From the NCBI RefSeq assembly GCF_007859395.1, contig NZ_VOHD01000003.1, forward strand, positions 975,028-1,039,027: a DNA stretch of 64,000 nucleotides, written 5' to 3'. The stretch is from Planomicrobium sp. CPCC 101110 (GTDB lineage: Bacteria; Bacillota; Bacilli; Bacillales_A; Planococcaceae). Positions 7,173-16,355 of the stretch are shown in pieces (the first letter of the stretch is position 1; the number at the start of each line of letters is the position of its first letter). A program made the translations under genes and the position numbers. A model generated the notes under the pieces. It worked only from the letters and a program-made list of their open reading frames with translations, ran no database searches and had not been told where the DNA came from.

Positions 7173-8804
7173 ATGAAAGAGAAGATGGCAAGTTTTAAAA
7201 TTAAACTAACAAGTTCATGGAGCAATTTTTCACCTGTCGTCAAATGGACGATTGTGGGATCTTTTCTTGCTACATTCCTGATTATTTTAGCTTTTGTCTT
7301 TTTCAGCAACAAAACCGAATACGGTACGCTTTACTCTGGTTTGGAAGCATCTGAAGCTGGTGAAATCAAAGCGGCAATTGAAGAACAAGGCATTCCGGTA
7401 CAAGTTTCGTCTGATAGTACAACCGTCAGCGTGCCAAGAGAAGAAATTTCTAATTTAAAAGTCAACTTGGCTGCTGAAGGAATTCCGGAAAGCGGAAACG
7501 TCGATTACGGTATTTTCAGTGAAAACATGGGACTGGGCATGACAGACCGGCATTTTGATGTGGTTGAGCGTGACGCCATGCAAAATGAACTTGCTTCACT
7601 TATCAAGCAAATCGATGGCGTCAACGAAGCAAGTGTCATGATTACACTGCCGAAAGAAAATGTCTGGATTACTGATGAAGAACAAGTGGCGACAGCATCA
7701 GTCGTCATCCAAGGAGACCCTTCTTTTCAATTGGACCCAAAACAAGTGAATGGCCTTTACCACTTGATCAGCAAAAGTGTACCTGATTTACCGGCAGAAG
7801 AAATTGTGATTATGGACCAAAACGGACAAGTGTTTGAAGCACAGGAAGAAAACCAAATGGACACTAGCTTGTCCATTTATCAGCAACAACGCGAAATCAA
7901 ACAGGACATTGAAAAAGATATCCAGCGCGAATTGCAGCAAATGCTCGGATTGACGCTCGGACAGGATAAAGTCGTTGTGTCCGTCATGACAAGTATCGAC
8001 TTTACAAAAGAAAAACGGGAAGAAAAACTGGTCGAACCGGTTAACGAAGAAACAAATGAAGGCATTGACATCAGCGTTGAACGCATTGTTGAAACCTATG
8101 CGAGCGAAGGCGCTACAGTCGAAGACACAACAGGGACGGGCGAAAGCGAGATTGCCAATTACCCGGCGGCAGGATTAGGCGGGACAACGGAATCCGAAAA
8201 GACGGAGGAGCGGATCAATCGGGAAGTGAACCGGATCAACCGGCAGATTGAGATGAGCCCTTATGTTATTGATGACATCACGATCAACGTGGGGGTAGAA
8301 CCGCCGAATCCACAAAATCCGGCAAGTTTGACCCAGCAAAACATTGATGACATCAGCAATCTTTTAAAGAATACTGTCAGTACTTCTCTGAGCATGAGCG
8401 GACAAGAAGTGACTGAAGAAGAATTGGACAATCGGATTTCGGTCTTTGCAACGGAATTTCAAGGGAAACCGGAAATTATCGTTGAGAAAGAACCGGTACA
8501 CGTTTCATGGTTTGACACTCTGATCGGCAATCCATTGATGTTGGCCATTGCCGGAGCAGTTGTGTTGCTGTTTGGCGGAATAGTGATTTTGATAATGCGC
8601 AGAAGAAAGCAAAAAGAAGAGGAATACGATTTTGATATATTCGATCAACCAGTCGTTAAAGTCGAACAATTGGAAGAAGACGAGTTTGACTTGTCGGAAT
8701 TTGATGCGACGGAGAGTCCGAAGCGGAAAACAATTGAAAAATTGGCTAAAGGACGGCCGGATGATTTTGCTAAACTGTTGCGTACATGGATGGCTGAAGA
8801 GTAG
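7173..8804 (+). CDS. fliF: FliF, MS-ring protein
   Basis: FliF (543 residues) is the membrane ring that houses the export gate. An N-terminal membrane helix is at about residues 24-46 and a second near residues 447-470. Ring-building motifs lie between them (YSGLEASEAGEI; HFDVVERDAMQNELA; ALASLIKQ-type helix). The C-terminal tail after the second helix is acidic and ends with the FliG-binding segment (ESPKRKTIEKLAKGRP). Its length is typical. The upstream spacing from fliE is 32 bases, with a GAGGGATG ribosome site. Confidence 0.97.
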   Translation: MKEKMASFKIKLTSSWSNFSPVVKWTIVGSFLATFLIILAFVFFSNKTEYGTLYSGLEASEAGEIKAAIEEQGIPVQVSSDSTTVSVPREEISNLKVNLAAEGIPESGNVDYGIFSENMGLGMTDRHFDVVERDAMQNELASLIKQIDGVNEASVMITLPKENVWITDEEQVATASVVIQGDPSFQLDPKQVNGLYHLISKSVPDLPAEEIVIMDQNGQVFEAQEENQMDTSLSIYQQQREIKQDIEKDIQRELQQMLGLTLGQDKVVVSVMTSIDFTKEKREEKLVEPVNEETNEGIDISVERIVETYASEGATVEDTTGTGESEIANYPAAGLGGTTESEKTEERINREVNRINRQIEMSPYVIDDITINVGVEPPNPQNPASLTQQNIDDISNLLKNTVSTSLSMSGQEVTEEELDNRISVFATEFQGKPEIIVEKEPVHVSWFDTLIGNPLMLAIAGAVVLLFGGIVILIMRRRKQKEEEYDFDIFDQPVVKVEQLEEDEFDLSEFDATESPKRKTIEKLAKGRPDDFAKLLRTWMAEE

Positions 8805-8815
8805 GAGAGTGGCAT

Positions 8816-9829
8816 ATGGTTAAAAGTATGAAAGAGTTGACTGGCGTTCAAAAAGTGGCTGTCTTGCTTGTTGGCTTAGGCCCGGAAATATCCGTGGATA
8901 TCTTCAAGCAGCTGACAGAAACGGAAATCGATCAGTTGACAATGGAGATTGCGAATGTGAGGCATTTGAAAAGCAGCGAAACTGAAGAAGTAATGGACGA
9001 GTTTTATGAATTGATTCTTGCCCAAGACTTTGTCAGCGAAGGCGGTCTTGACTATGCCAGAGATATACTGGAAAAAGCGTTGGGAAAAGAAAAGGCGAAT
9101 GAGACTATCGGCCGGTTATCGAGCCGTTTGCAAGTAAAACCGTTCCATTTTGCTAGAAAAGCCGATCCGACACAAATTTTGAATATTTTGCAGCATGAGC
9201 ATTCCCAAACAATCGCGCTCGTCCTTTCTTATTTGGATCCAAAGCAATCATCACAAATTCTGTCCCAGCTGCCACCTGAAAAACAGACTGAAGTGGCACG
9301 GAGAATTGCGTTGATGGAGAGTACTTCTCCGGAAATCATCCACCAAGTCGAACAAATCATTGAGCGGAAATTATCGGCCACTGGTGCCCAAGACTATACA
9401 TCTACAGGCGGAGTCGAAGCTATTGTCCGTGTATTGAATAAAGTGGACCGCGGGACTGAAAAAGCAATTCTTTCCGAATTGGAAACAGACTCGCCAGATC
9501 TTGTTGAGGAAATTAAGAAACGGATGTTTGTCTTTGAAGATATTATCAATTTGGATACGCGATCGATTCAGCGGATTATCCGGGATGTCAACGATGTCGA
9601 TTTGACTTATGCGTTAAAAGTAGCGAGCGAAGAAGTGAAGAATGGCATTTATGCCAACATGTCTTCTCGCCGTGCTGAAGTTATCCAGGAAGAAATCGAA
9701 TTCATGGGTCCTGTCAAACTGAAAGACGTTGAAAAAGCGCAAACAACTATTGTTGCATTGATCCGCAGTCTGGATGAAGATGGCGAAATTATTGTGTCCC
9801 GTGGTGAAGGGGATGAAGTGATTGTCTAA
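8816..9829 (+). CDS. fliG: FliG, flagellar motor switch protein
   Basis: This 337-residue rotor protein transmits torque from MotA. The N-terminal FliF-binding domain begins KELTGVQKVAVLLVGLGPE, the middle domain contains the conserved EHSQTIALVLSYLDP segment, and the C-terminal torque domain contains FEDIINLDTRSIQRI and LKVASEEVKNGIY with the expected charged residues. The gene starts at ATG 8816 and overlaps fliH by 8 bases. MotA/MotB are not in this window. Confidence 0.97.
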   Translation: MVKSMKELTGVQKVAVLLVGLGPEISVDIFKQLTETEIDQLTMEIANVRHLKSSETEEVMDEFYELILAQDFVSEGGLDYARDILEKALGKEKANETIGRLSSRLQVKPFHFARKADPTQILNILQHEHSQTIALVLSYLDPKQSSQILSQLPPEKQTEVARRIALMESTSPEIIHQVEQIIERKLSATGAQDYTSTGGVEAIVRVLNKVDRGTEKAILSELETDSPDLVEEIKKRMFVFEDIINLDTRSIQRIIRDVNDVDLTYALKVASEEVKNGIYANMSSRRAEVIQEEIEFMGPVKLKDVEKAQTTIVALIRSLDEDGEIIVSRGEGDEVIV

Positions 9830-10619
9830 TGTTATTCGCTTCCAATCCTTCCCTGCGACTGAAACGAAAATCATCGGAACGAAAAAAATAGAAACTAGAC
9901 AGCTGGATTTTAACGGTCTGGAAATGCCTCTAGGAGAAAAAAAGCAATACCTGACACAAGAAATCAGCCTTTTAGAAACGCAACTGGGCAAATTGCAAAA
10001 CCAATTGAAATTGGAACAAGAAGAAGCCCAAAAAAAAATCGAGCAATGGTGGTCGGATAAGCAGGAAGAAGCCGAATTGGAAGCGCAAAAATTGGCTGAC
10101 GAAGCGGAGGTGCAAGGTTATCAAGCGGGTTATGAACAAGGAATTCAAAGAGCGGAAGCGGATTACCTTGGAAAACAGGAGAATATGCAAAGTCTTCTTG
10201 AACTCGCTTATCTTGAAAAAGAGAAAATCATTCAAGAAGCCGAACCTTTTTTGCTTGAACTGAGTATAAAAGCCGCGGAAAAGGTGATAAAAACCGAGTT
10301 GAAGCAACACGATGAGCAACTGATAAACATTGTGAAACAAGCGTTGCTGCAAATCGAGGAGTCGGAAGATGTGCTTTTGCAAGTTTCTTCAGAAGACTAC
10401 CCAGTTATTCTACCCTTTCTTGAAGAGCTTAAAACCTATATTCGCACAGATTCTCAATTAAAAATAATTCCGGTTGCGACACTTTCAAACGGGGACTGCA
10501 TGATCCATACAGCGAGCGGGTCATACGATGCCACGATTGACGGGCAACTAGAGGAAATAAAAAAGCGTTTACTGATCTATTTCGAGGAGAAGACAAACGA
10601 TGACCTTTCAGAAAGATGA
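9822..10619 (+). CDS. fliH: FliH, flagellar export ATPase regulator
   Basis: FliH (265 residues) binds the export ATPase FliI and docks it to the C ring. It has a long glutamine/glutamate-rich coiled coil at about residues 45-110 and a conserved C-terminal region (LLELSIKAAEKVIKTEL). The start is TTG 9822, overlapping the fliG stop by 8 bases and preceded by GAAGGGGATG. The gene overlaps fliI by 20 bases, indicating translational coupling. Confidence 0.92.
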   Translation: MSNVIRFQSFPATETKIIGTKKIETRQLDFNGLEMPLGEKKQYLTQEISLLETQLGKLQNQLKLEQEEAQKKIEQWWSDKQEEAELEAQKLADEAEVQGYQAGYEQGIQRAEADYLGKQENMQSLLELAYLEKEKIIQEAEPFLLELSIKAAEKVIKTELKQHDEQLINIVKQALLQIEESEDVLLQVSSEDYPVILPFLEELKTYIRTDSQLKIIPVATLSNGDCMIHTASGSYDATIDGQLEEIKKRLLIYFEEKTNDDLSER

Positions 10620-11922
10620 GTATTTGGCGTTATTGGATGAAATCGAACCAGTGAAAAAGCATGGGAAAGTGATTCAAGTGATCGGTTTGACGATTGAATC
10701 GCGTGGTCCATACGCCAAAATGGGCGAACTTTGCTTGTTGTATCCGAATCGGCACGAACGGCCCATTGAAGCGGAAGTGGTCGGCTTTAAGGAAAACAAA
10801 ATTCTCTTAATGCCGCTCCGTGATATTTCACAGGTTGGACCAGGCTGTTTGGTTGTCGCGACCGGATATCCTCTTCAAATAAAAGTCGGGCCCTCTATCC
10901 TAGGGAAAGTGCTTGATGGCATGGGAAAACCGCTTGACGAAAGCTCATTGCCAAAAGGCCTGGTGAATTATTCAACCAATAATATGCCGCCGAATCCCCT
11001 GCGCCGACCACGGATTGAAAAGCCGCTTGAAGTCGGTGTCCGTGCCATCGATGGTTTATTGACAGTCGGCCAAGGGCAGCGCATTGGCGTGTTTGCGGGA
11101 AGCGGTGTCGGAAAAAGTACATTGATGGGCATGATTGCCCGTAATACCGAAGCGGACATCAACGTTATCGCATTGGTCGGAGAACGGGGCCGGGAAGTAC
11201 GGGATTTTATCGAACGTGATTTGGGGCCGGAGGGTTTGAAGAAATCTGTGGTTGTTGCCGCAACTTCCGACCAGACCCCGCTTCAGCGTATCAAAGGTGC
11301 TCTGACGGCAACTGCGATTGCTGAATATTTCAGGGATCAAGGGAAAAACGTCATGCTGATGATGGACTCAGTGACCCGTTTTGCAATGGCCCAACGGGAA
11401 GTGGGACTTGCTGTCGGTGAACCACCAACGAGCAAAGGCTACACGCCGAGCGTGTTTGCTTTGTTGCCAAAGCTGCTTGAGCGGTCGGGCACTTCAAGCA
11501 AAGGTTCTATCACTGCTTTCTATACGGTGCTCGTTGACGGTGATGATATGAACGAGCCGATTGCGGATGCTGTAAGGGGAATATTGGATGGCCATATTGT
11601 ACTGGACCGGAAAATTGCGCAAAGGGGTCAATTTCCAGCTATCAATGTCCTGGCAAGTGTAAGCCGAGTCATGCACGAAGTAGTATCAAAAGAGCACCAA
11701 CAAGCAGCTGCCGAACTAAAGAGGCTGCTTGCGGCGTACACCACTTCGGAGGATTTGATCAATATTGGCGCATACAAAAGTGGGGCCAACAAAGAAATTG
11801 ATGATGCTATCCGCTCATATCCGCTAATACGAGAGTATTTACAACAGGACATCTATGAAAAAGCGAAGCTTGAAGCAAGCGTTGGCCGGTTAACAACCCA
11901 ATTTGGAGGAATGAAAAAGTGA
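10600..11922 (+). CDS. fliI: FliI, flagellar export ATPase
   Basis: This 440-residue F1-ATPase beta-like protein energises flagellar protein export. The Walker A motif is FAGSGVGKSTLMG (about residues 167-179), followed by LVGERGREVRDFIE and a Walker B strand (VMLMMDSVTRFAMAQRE). It is flanked by its regulators FliH upstream and FliJ downstream, overlapping both. Length and motifs are intact. Confidence 0.98.
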   Translation: MTFQKDEYLALLDEIEPVKKHGKVIQVIGLTIESRGPYAKMGELCLLYPNRHERPIEAEVVGFKENKILLMPLRDISQVGPGCLVVATGYPLQIKVGPSILGKVLDGMGKPLDESSLPKGLVNYSTNNMPPNPLRRPRIEKPLEVGVRAIDGLLTVGQGQRIGVFAGSGVGKSTLMGMIARNTEADINVIALVGERGREVRDFIERDLGPEGLKKSVVVAATSDQTPLQRIKGALTATAIAEYFRDQGKNVMLMMDSVTRFAMAQREVGLAVGEPPTSKGYTPSVFALLPKLLERSGTSSKGSITAFYTVLVDGDDMNEPIADAVRGILDGHIVLDRKIAQRGQFPAINVLASVSRVMHEVVSKEHQQAAAELKRLLAAYTTSEDLINIGAYKSGANKEIDDAIRSYPLIREYLQQDIYEKAKLEASVGRLTTQFGGMKK

Positions 11923-12386
11923 CAAAATTCAACTTTCGCTTTCAAAAGATATTAGACATAAAGGGAAATGAAAAGGGTTTTGCCCAAATCCAGATGGCGG
12001 ATGCCATGAAAAAAGAAGAAGTTGGGCATCAAAAAAAAGAAGCGATTTATAGTAAGTTGCTGGATGCCGAGCTTTTGAAAAAGGAAAGACAGCAAGAAGG
12101 CGTAAACATTTTAGAACTAAGAATGTTAATGGATTATATTCAGCAACTGCAGGAACAATTATTATCATCGAACCGGGAACTTGAACGCCTGCAAACAAAT
12201 GTTAAAAAAACACAAAACAATCTACAAGCGAAAGCCCAGGAAGAACAGACGTGGGACAGCCTCAAGCAGCAAAAGCTGGTTTTATTCAAAGAACAAGCAA
12301 AAGCAGAAGAACAGATCTTTTTTGATGAGATTGCGGGCACGAGGTTTTTCCGGAATTCACAAGCTAGTTTAGCGGAAAGAGGATAA
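11919..12386 (+). CDS. fliJ: FliJ, export chaperone/ATPase stalk
   Basis: This 155-residue protein is a continuous coiled coil beginning TKFNFRFQKILDIK, typical of FliJ. FliJ acts like the gamma stalk inside the FliI hexamer and helps couple export to the proton motive force. The start is GTG 11919, overlapping the fliI stop by 4 bases. The ylxF gene that lies between fliJ and fliK in Bacillus subtilis is absent. Confidence 0.92.
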   Translation: MTKFNFRFQKILDIKGNEKGFAQIQMADAMKKEEVGHQKKEAIYSKLLDAELLKKERQQEGVNILELRMLMDYIQQLQEQLLSSNRELERLQTNVKKTQNNLQAKAQEEQTWDSLKQQKLVLFKEQAKAEEQIFFDEIAGTRFFRNSQASLAERG

Positions 12387-12389
12387 TCC

Positions 12390-13784
12390 ATGAATGCATT
12401 GCCGCTTTCTTTACAAACGCTACCCAAGCACGTTGCCCCGGGCACTGAAAATAAAAAAGCAGATGCAGCGGCAAAAGGCACAACAATAGATTTCGCGCAA
12501 TTGATAGGTTCTGTATCTCCAGCTGCGCCAACAGAACCACAGGCTACTGCCACCCAGCAACAAGAAGAAATACAGGAGAAGATGGAAAATCTCTTGAGCA
12601 CTTTACAAGAACTGCCTCAAGACAACTTGACCCCTGAACAGCAGGAAATGATGCAAGCGATAATGCAACTGTTGGCGCATCAGCTGCAGCCGGAAAATGC
12701 ACGGGGAACGGAAGTGGTGGCGGAGAATGTTTTAGTGAACAATTCATTCCAGCCTACTCCTATTGTTGAAGAACCCTTACAAAAAGAAATGGTGCCAACA
12801 GCGCCTGCTCCCGAAAAGCTGTCAAGCAGTCCACAAGAACAAGCGAAGTTAGCAACTTTGATTGAAGAAGCAGTTGAAGTGCTGCAAAAACTGGTTGAAG
12901 CAACACCTGAGAAAAATCCAATATCGGGGGGGATAGTCGACTCTGAAAAGTTGGTGCAAGTTTTTGGGCAATTAGCTAGCATGGCAAAAGAGTTTGGAAT
13001 AGAGCAGCAGAAAAACGAAACAAAAACGGCGGCTGTGCAAGTACAGCAACTAGAACAAGTTTTAAAGCAAGCGACAGGATTGAAGCAAGAACCGATTGAT
13101 TTGGTTCGGCCAAAAGAAATTCAACAACCTGTGGCAAATCAGGTTTCCAGGAATATTGCCGAAGTTCAATCTTCAGCCGAAGAAATGGTGCCGAAACTTC
13201 AAGAAGCTCCAGCTTCAACAGCTCCTGTCGAACAAAGCCAGCTGCCCGCAGCAACGGGGACGGAAGCGGTAAAAGGCAACCCGGCTCCGCAACGGCCAGA
13301 AGCGAATGTTCCGCAAGCGACGGTCCGTATGTCCAATTTGGTTGAAGAATTGGGAGAGGTGTTGCGAGGTTCGTTTCGCTTGAACGGTGATGGCGACAGC
13401 AAACAGATTAGGATCAGCATTTTTCCTGAGCACCTTGGTCATATGGATGTTAAATTGACTTCTATCGACGGGAAGATTATAGCCCAGCTTTTCACTAGCA
13501 GTCTAGCAGCGAAAGAAGCGCTTGACCAGCAAGCTAGCTTGTTACGGAGCTCTATGATGCAACAGGGAATAATGGTCGAGAAGATTGAAATCACCCAACA
13601 AAGTTCCCAGCAATCATTCGGACAGCAAAACGCCCATCCCGACCAGCGCTCTTCACAACAGCAAAAACAAGGAGCATCAGCGCGGAGCCGCAACGGATAC
13701 CAACGCATTGAAGAAGATGCAGCGGAAATTGTACGGCGCCAGTCAAATGATGGCTCAATAATGAAAGTGGATTACACCATTTAA
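12390..13784 (+). CDS. fliK: FliK, hook-length control protein
   Basis: FliK measures hook length and switches export specificity. This 464-residue protein has a long Ala/Gln/Pro/Glu-rich N-terminal ruler region (to about residue 310). It then has the conserved C-terminal Flg_hook domain: RISIFPEHLGHMDVKL, then an exposed strand and helix (LAAKEALDQQASLLRSSM). It sits between fliJ and flgD as expected. Confidence 0.9.
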   Translation: MNALPLSLQTLPKHVAPGTENKKADAAAKGTTIDFAQLIGSVSPAAPTEPQATATQQQEEIQEKMENLLSTLQELPQDNLTPEQQEMMQAIMQLLAHQLQPENARGTEVVAENVLVNNSFQPTPIVEEPLQKEMVPTAPAPEKLSSSPQEQAKLATLIEEAVEVLQKLVEATPEKNPISGGIVDSEKLVQVFGQLASMAKEFGIEQQKNETKTAAVQVQQLEQVLKQATGLKQEPIDLVRPKEIQQPVANQVSRNIAEVQSSAEEMVPKLQEAPASTAPVEQSQLPAATGTEAVKGNPAPQRPEANVPQATVRMSNLVEELGEVLRGSFRLNGDGDSKQIRISIFPEHLGHMDVKLTSIDGKIIAQLFTSSLAAKEALDQQASLLRSSMMQQGIMVEKIEITQQSSQQSFGQQNAHPDQRSSQQQKQGASARSRNGYQRIEEDAAEIVRRQSNDGSIMKVDYTI

Positions 13785-13801
13785 GAAAGAAGGGCGATTC
13801 C

Positions 13802-14233
13802 ATGAATATAACTGGCTCAAATTCAGTCAGTACACAAGCGGCGGCAGTACCGAAGCAAGAATCTGCAAATGCTTTAGGCAAGGATGCGTTTTTAAAAATT
13901 TTGGTCACACAGATGAAAAACCAGAATCCAATGGAACCATTGAAAGACACGGAATTTATCGGGCAAATGGCACAATTCAGTAGCCTAGAGCAATTGACAA
14001 ATATAAATACAGCGATGACCCAGTTTATCGGTACGCAAAGCAATAGTTCATTGACAGATTATGCCGATTTGATTGGCAATACAATTTACTGGGAACAACA
14101 AGTGAACGGCAAGCTCGAATCCGGGGAAGGCACCGTGAGAGCATTGTCGCTTAAGAACGGTGAGATGCAAGTGGAACTGGAAAATGATGTGAAAGTTCCG
14201 CTCGATGCGATCAACCGAATTGAAAAACCATAA
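13802..14233 (+). CDS. flgD: FlgD, hook-cap (scaffolding) protein, short form
   Basis: The 143-residue protein contains the FlgD core: LGKDAFLKILVTQMKNQNP, then DTEFIGQMAQFSSLEQL. Short FlgD proteins of about 140 residues that lack the C-terminal FlgD_ig domain are normal in Bacillus. FlgD forms the transient cap under which FlgE polymerises, and flgE is the next gene. Confidence 0.95.
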   Translation: MNITGSNSVSTQAAAVPKQESANALGKDAFLKILVTQMKNQNPMEPLKDTEFIGQMAQFSSLEQLTNINTAMTQFIGTQSNSSLTDYADLIGNTIYWEQQVNGKLESGEGTVRALSLKNGEMQVELENDVKVPLDAINRIEKP

Positions 14234-14306
14234 AAAACTAATATTCGACAAGAAACAGTCCAACCCGTTTCGGGCCAAGGACAGTTCTTGAAAGGGGAAA
14301 AATTAA

Positions 14307-15086
14307 ATGCTTCGTTCAATGTATTCAGGAGTATCAGGCATGAAAGGTTTTCAAACAAAATTGGATGTTATCGGCAATAACATCTCCAATGTCAATACTG
14401 TAGGATTCAAAAAAAGTACGATCAATTTTCAAGATTTATTAAGCCAAAACATGTCAAGCAATGGTGTTAACCCAATGCAAGTCGGACTGGGCACACAAAC
14501 TTCTTCTATCAGCACAGTCCATACTGCCGGTTCATCGATGACGACAGGTGTAGGCACAGACCTTTCAATTCAAGGCGACGGATTTTTCGTTGTAGAAGAT
14601 GCGCAAGGAGATCAATTCTTAACCCGCGCCGGAAACTTTTTGGTCGATGCGGATGGTGATTTGGTTACAACGCAAGGCCACAGTGTATTAGACGGTGCCG
14701 GCAACGCTATCAATATCCCGATGGATACGTATTCTTCGTTTGCTATCGATCCTCAAGGAAGAGTAATTGGAAAGCGTGCAGATAACGGAACAGAAGTTAC
14801 TATTCAGACTATCGGAATTTCAAATCCGGAAAACCCAGCAGGCTTGCGAAAAGTAGGCGGTTCGTTGTATGAAATGACTGCTTCTGCTAGCCCAGATGGT
14901 ATAAATACTGGGACCGCAGCCACGCGAAACACACAAATCGCTTCTGGTATGCTTGAAATGTCGAATGTTGACTTAACAGAGGAATTTACAGAACTGATTA
15001 TCGCGCAGCGCGGATTCCAAGCGAACTCCCGGACAATCACGACTTCGGACGAAATCTTGCAAGAAGTTGTTAACTTGAAACGATAA
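14307..15086 (+). CDS. flgE: FlgE, hook protein (Bacillus short type)
   Basis: This 259-residue protein begins MLRSMYSGVSGMKGFQTK with NNISNVNTVGFKKSTINFQD, has the DLSIQGDGFFVVED strand, and ends NVDLTEEFTELIIAQRGF. This is the short Bacillus hook protein (about 264 residues in Bacillus subtilis), sometimes labelled FlgG by family models. Its position between flgD and swrD fixes the role as hook. A 73-base spacer separates it from flgD. Confidence 0.93.
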   Translation: MLRSMYSGVSGMKGFQTKLDVIGNNISNVNTVGFKKSTINFQDLLSQNMSSNGVNPMQVGLGTQTSSISTVHTAGSSMTTGVGTDLSIQGDGFFVVEDAQGDQFLTRAGNFLVDADGDLVTTQGHSVLDGAGNAINIPMDTYSSFAIDPQGRVIGKRADNGTEVTIQTIGISNPENPAGLRKVGGSLYEMTASASPDGINTGTAATRNTQIASGMLEMSNVDLTEEFTELIIAQRGFQANSRTITTSDEILQEVVNLKR

Positions 15087-15100
15087 TAAAGGGGGTAGTT

Positions 15101-15124
15101 GAGAGAGAAGAATTCTTCTCTCTC
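15101..15124. repeat. Perfect 24-base palindrome between flgE and swrD
   Basis: GAGAGAGAAGAA (15101-15112) is followed directly by its exact complement TTCTTCTCTCTC (15113-15124), then CCGC and five T residues. It lies inside the operon, between a strong AAAGGGGG ribosome-binding sequence (15088-15095) and the swrD ATG at 15136. It could be an attenuator or RNA-processing site, or a hairpin that brings the distant ribosome site closer to the start codon. Confidence 0.75.
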
Positions 15125-15135
15125 TCCGCTTTTTC

Positions 15136-15351
15136 ATGATCCAATTGACGATGTTGAATCGAACAAAAATTTCATTGAATGCTATTTATATCGAAAGATT
15201 GGATGCCACTCCAGATACGATCGTTACAATGGCATCCGGTAAAAAAGTGTATGTATTGGAAACGGTTGAAGAAGTTTCTGAAAAAGTGACGGGCTACTAC
15301 CGGAAGATAAATCTATTATCCGGCTTGCGCAAACCGAGTGAGGAAGAATAA
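15136..15351 (+). CDS. swrD: SwrD (FlbD/YlzI), flagellar power/swarming protein
   Basis: This 71-residue protein aligns with SwrD/FlbD: it opens MIQLTMLN and contains ATPDTIVTMASGKKVYVLET and VSEKVTGYYRKI. In Bacillus subtilis SwrD raises flagellar torque for swarming. The ATG at 15136 lacks an adjacent Shine-Dalgarno. The nearest good one lies upstream of a 24-base palindrome. In Bacillus the next gene is fliL; here fliM follows after 14 bases. Confidence 0.93.
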   Translation: MIQLTMLNRTKISLNAIYIERLDATPDTIVTMASGKKVYVLETVEEVSEKVTGYYRKINLLSGLRKPSEEE

Positions 15352-15365
15352 AAGGAGAGAATGCT

Positions 15366-16355
15366 GTGGCGGATGTTTTTTCTGAGGAAAATATCAATAC
15401 TCTTCTTGCGACATTAGCGAAAGAAGAACCAGAACGGGATGGGGACGGAACTGGAAGAAAAGTCCATACGTATGATTTTAAAAAAGCGCTTCGCTTTTCG
15501 CAAGACCAAATCCGTACGTTGACCCGAATACATGAAAACTTTGCGCGTTTGCTTACTTCTTACCTTTCAACACAACTTCGGACTTTCGTCCAAATTTCCG
15601 TTGATTCGGTAGAAGAATACGCATATGAAGCTGTAATACAAAATATAGAGAAAAGGTCCATACTAGGCGTTTTTAAAGCGCCACCGTTGCATGGCAATAT
15701 GATTATGGAATTTTCTCCAACTGTCTCTTATGTCGTGTTAGACAGATTGCTTGGCGGCCAGGGTAATATCACTCAAAAAACCAATGAGCTTACTGAAATA
15801 GAAATTAATGTGATTCAACGTGTTTTCATTAATGCTTTAAACAACTTTGAAGAAGCGTGGTCATCTGTTGTTAAATTGACTTCCGAGTTAAGAGAACTGG
15901 AAGTCAATCCTCAATTTTTAACAATGTCACCTCCAAACGAAACCGTTATCTTAATTTCTTTGAATGCCAAAATTGGTGATGTTGAGGGAACCATAAATAT
16001 TTGTTTAACTCACGTCGGGTTAGAACAAGTTTTACCGAAATTGTCTGCGCGGCATTGGTTGGCAAACCAGAAGAAAATTATCGAAAATCATGAAGTGGAA
16101 GCGCTCGAGAAAAAACTTCAGGGGACCAAACTGGATGTTACAGCGATTTTAGGTAAATCCGTCATTGAAATCGGAGACTTTTTAAGTTTAAAAAGCGGGG
16201 ACATTATTCGATTGAACGAATCGTATACGGATCCAGTAACGATCATGGTTGATGATAAGCAGAAGTTTTTCGCGCAACCCGGGGTTTCAAAAGGGAAAAT
16301 AGCGGTCCAAATCACCGATGTTCATGTAGAAGGAGAAGAATTTGATGACAACTGA
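15366..16355 (+). CDS. fliM: FliM, flagellar switch protein with degenerate CheY-binding peptide
   Basis: This 329-residue C-ring protein starts at GTG 15366, 7 bases after AAAGGAG. The middle domain begins [19 protein letters not shown] and contains the conserved LGGQG motif (MGGxG-type), and a C-terminal FliN-like domain covers about residues 250-320. The extreme N-terminus normally carries the CheY-P docking peptide LSQxEIDALL. Here residues 5-14 read [10 protein letters not shown], so several consensus positions are changed. No cheY lies in this operon. Confidence 0.95.
   Translation: MADVFSEENINTLLATLAKEEPERDGDGTGRKVHTYDFKKALRFSQDQIRTLTRIHENFARLLTSYLSTQLRTFVQISVDSVEEYAYEAVIQNIEKRSILGVFKAPPLHGNMIMEFSPTVSYVVLDRLLGGQGNITQKTNELTEIEINVIQRVFINALNNFEEAWSSVVKLTSELRELEVNPQFLTMSPPNETVILISLNAKIGDVEGTINICLTHVGLEQVLPKLSARHWLANQKKIIENHEVEALEKKLQGTKLDVTAILGKSVIEIGDFLSLKSGDIIRLNESYTDPVTIMVDDKQKFFAQPGVSKGKIAVQITDVHVEGEEFDDN

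Noticed and set aside
13591-14043. Long minus-strand frame across fliK/flgD
   Set aside because: It is a shadow of two clearly coding flagellar genes on the plus strand.
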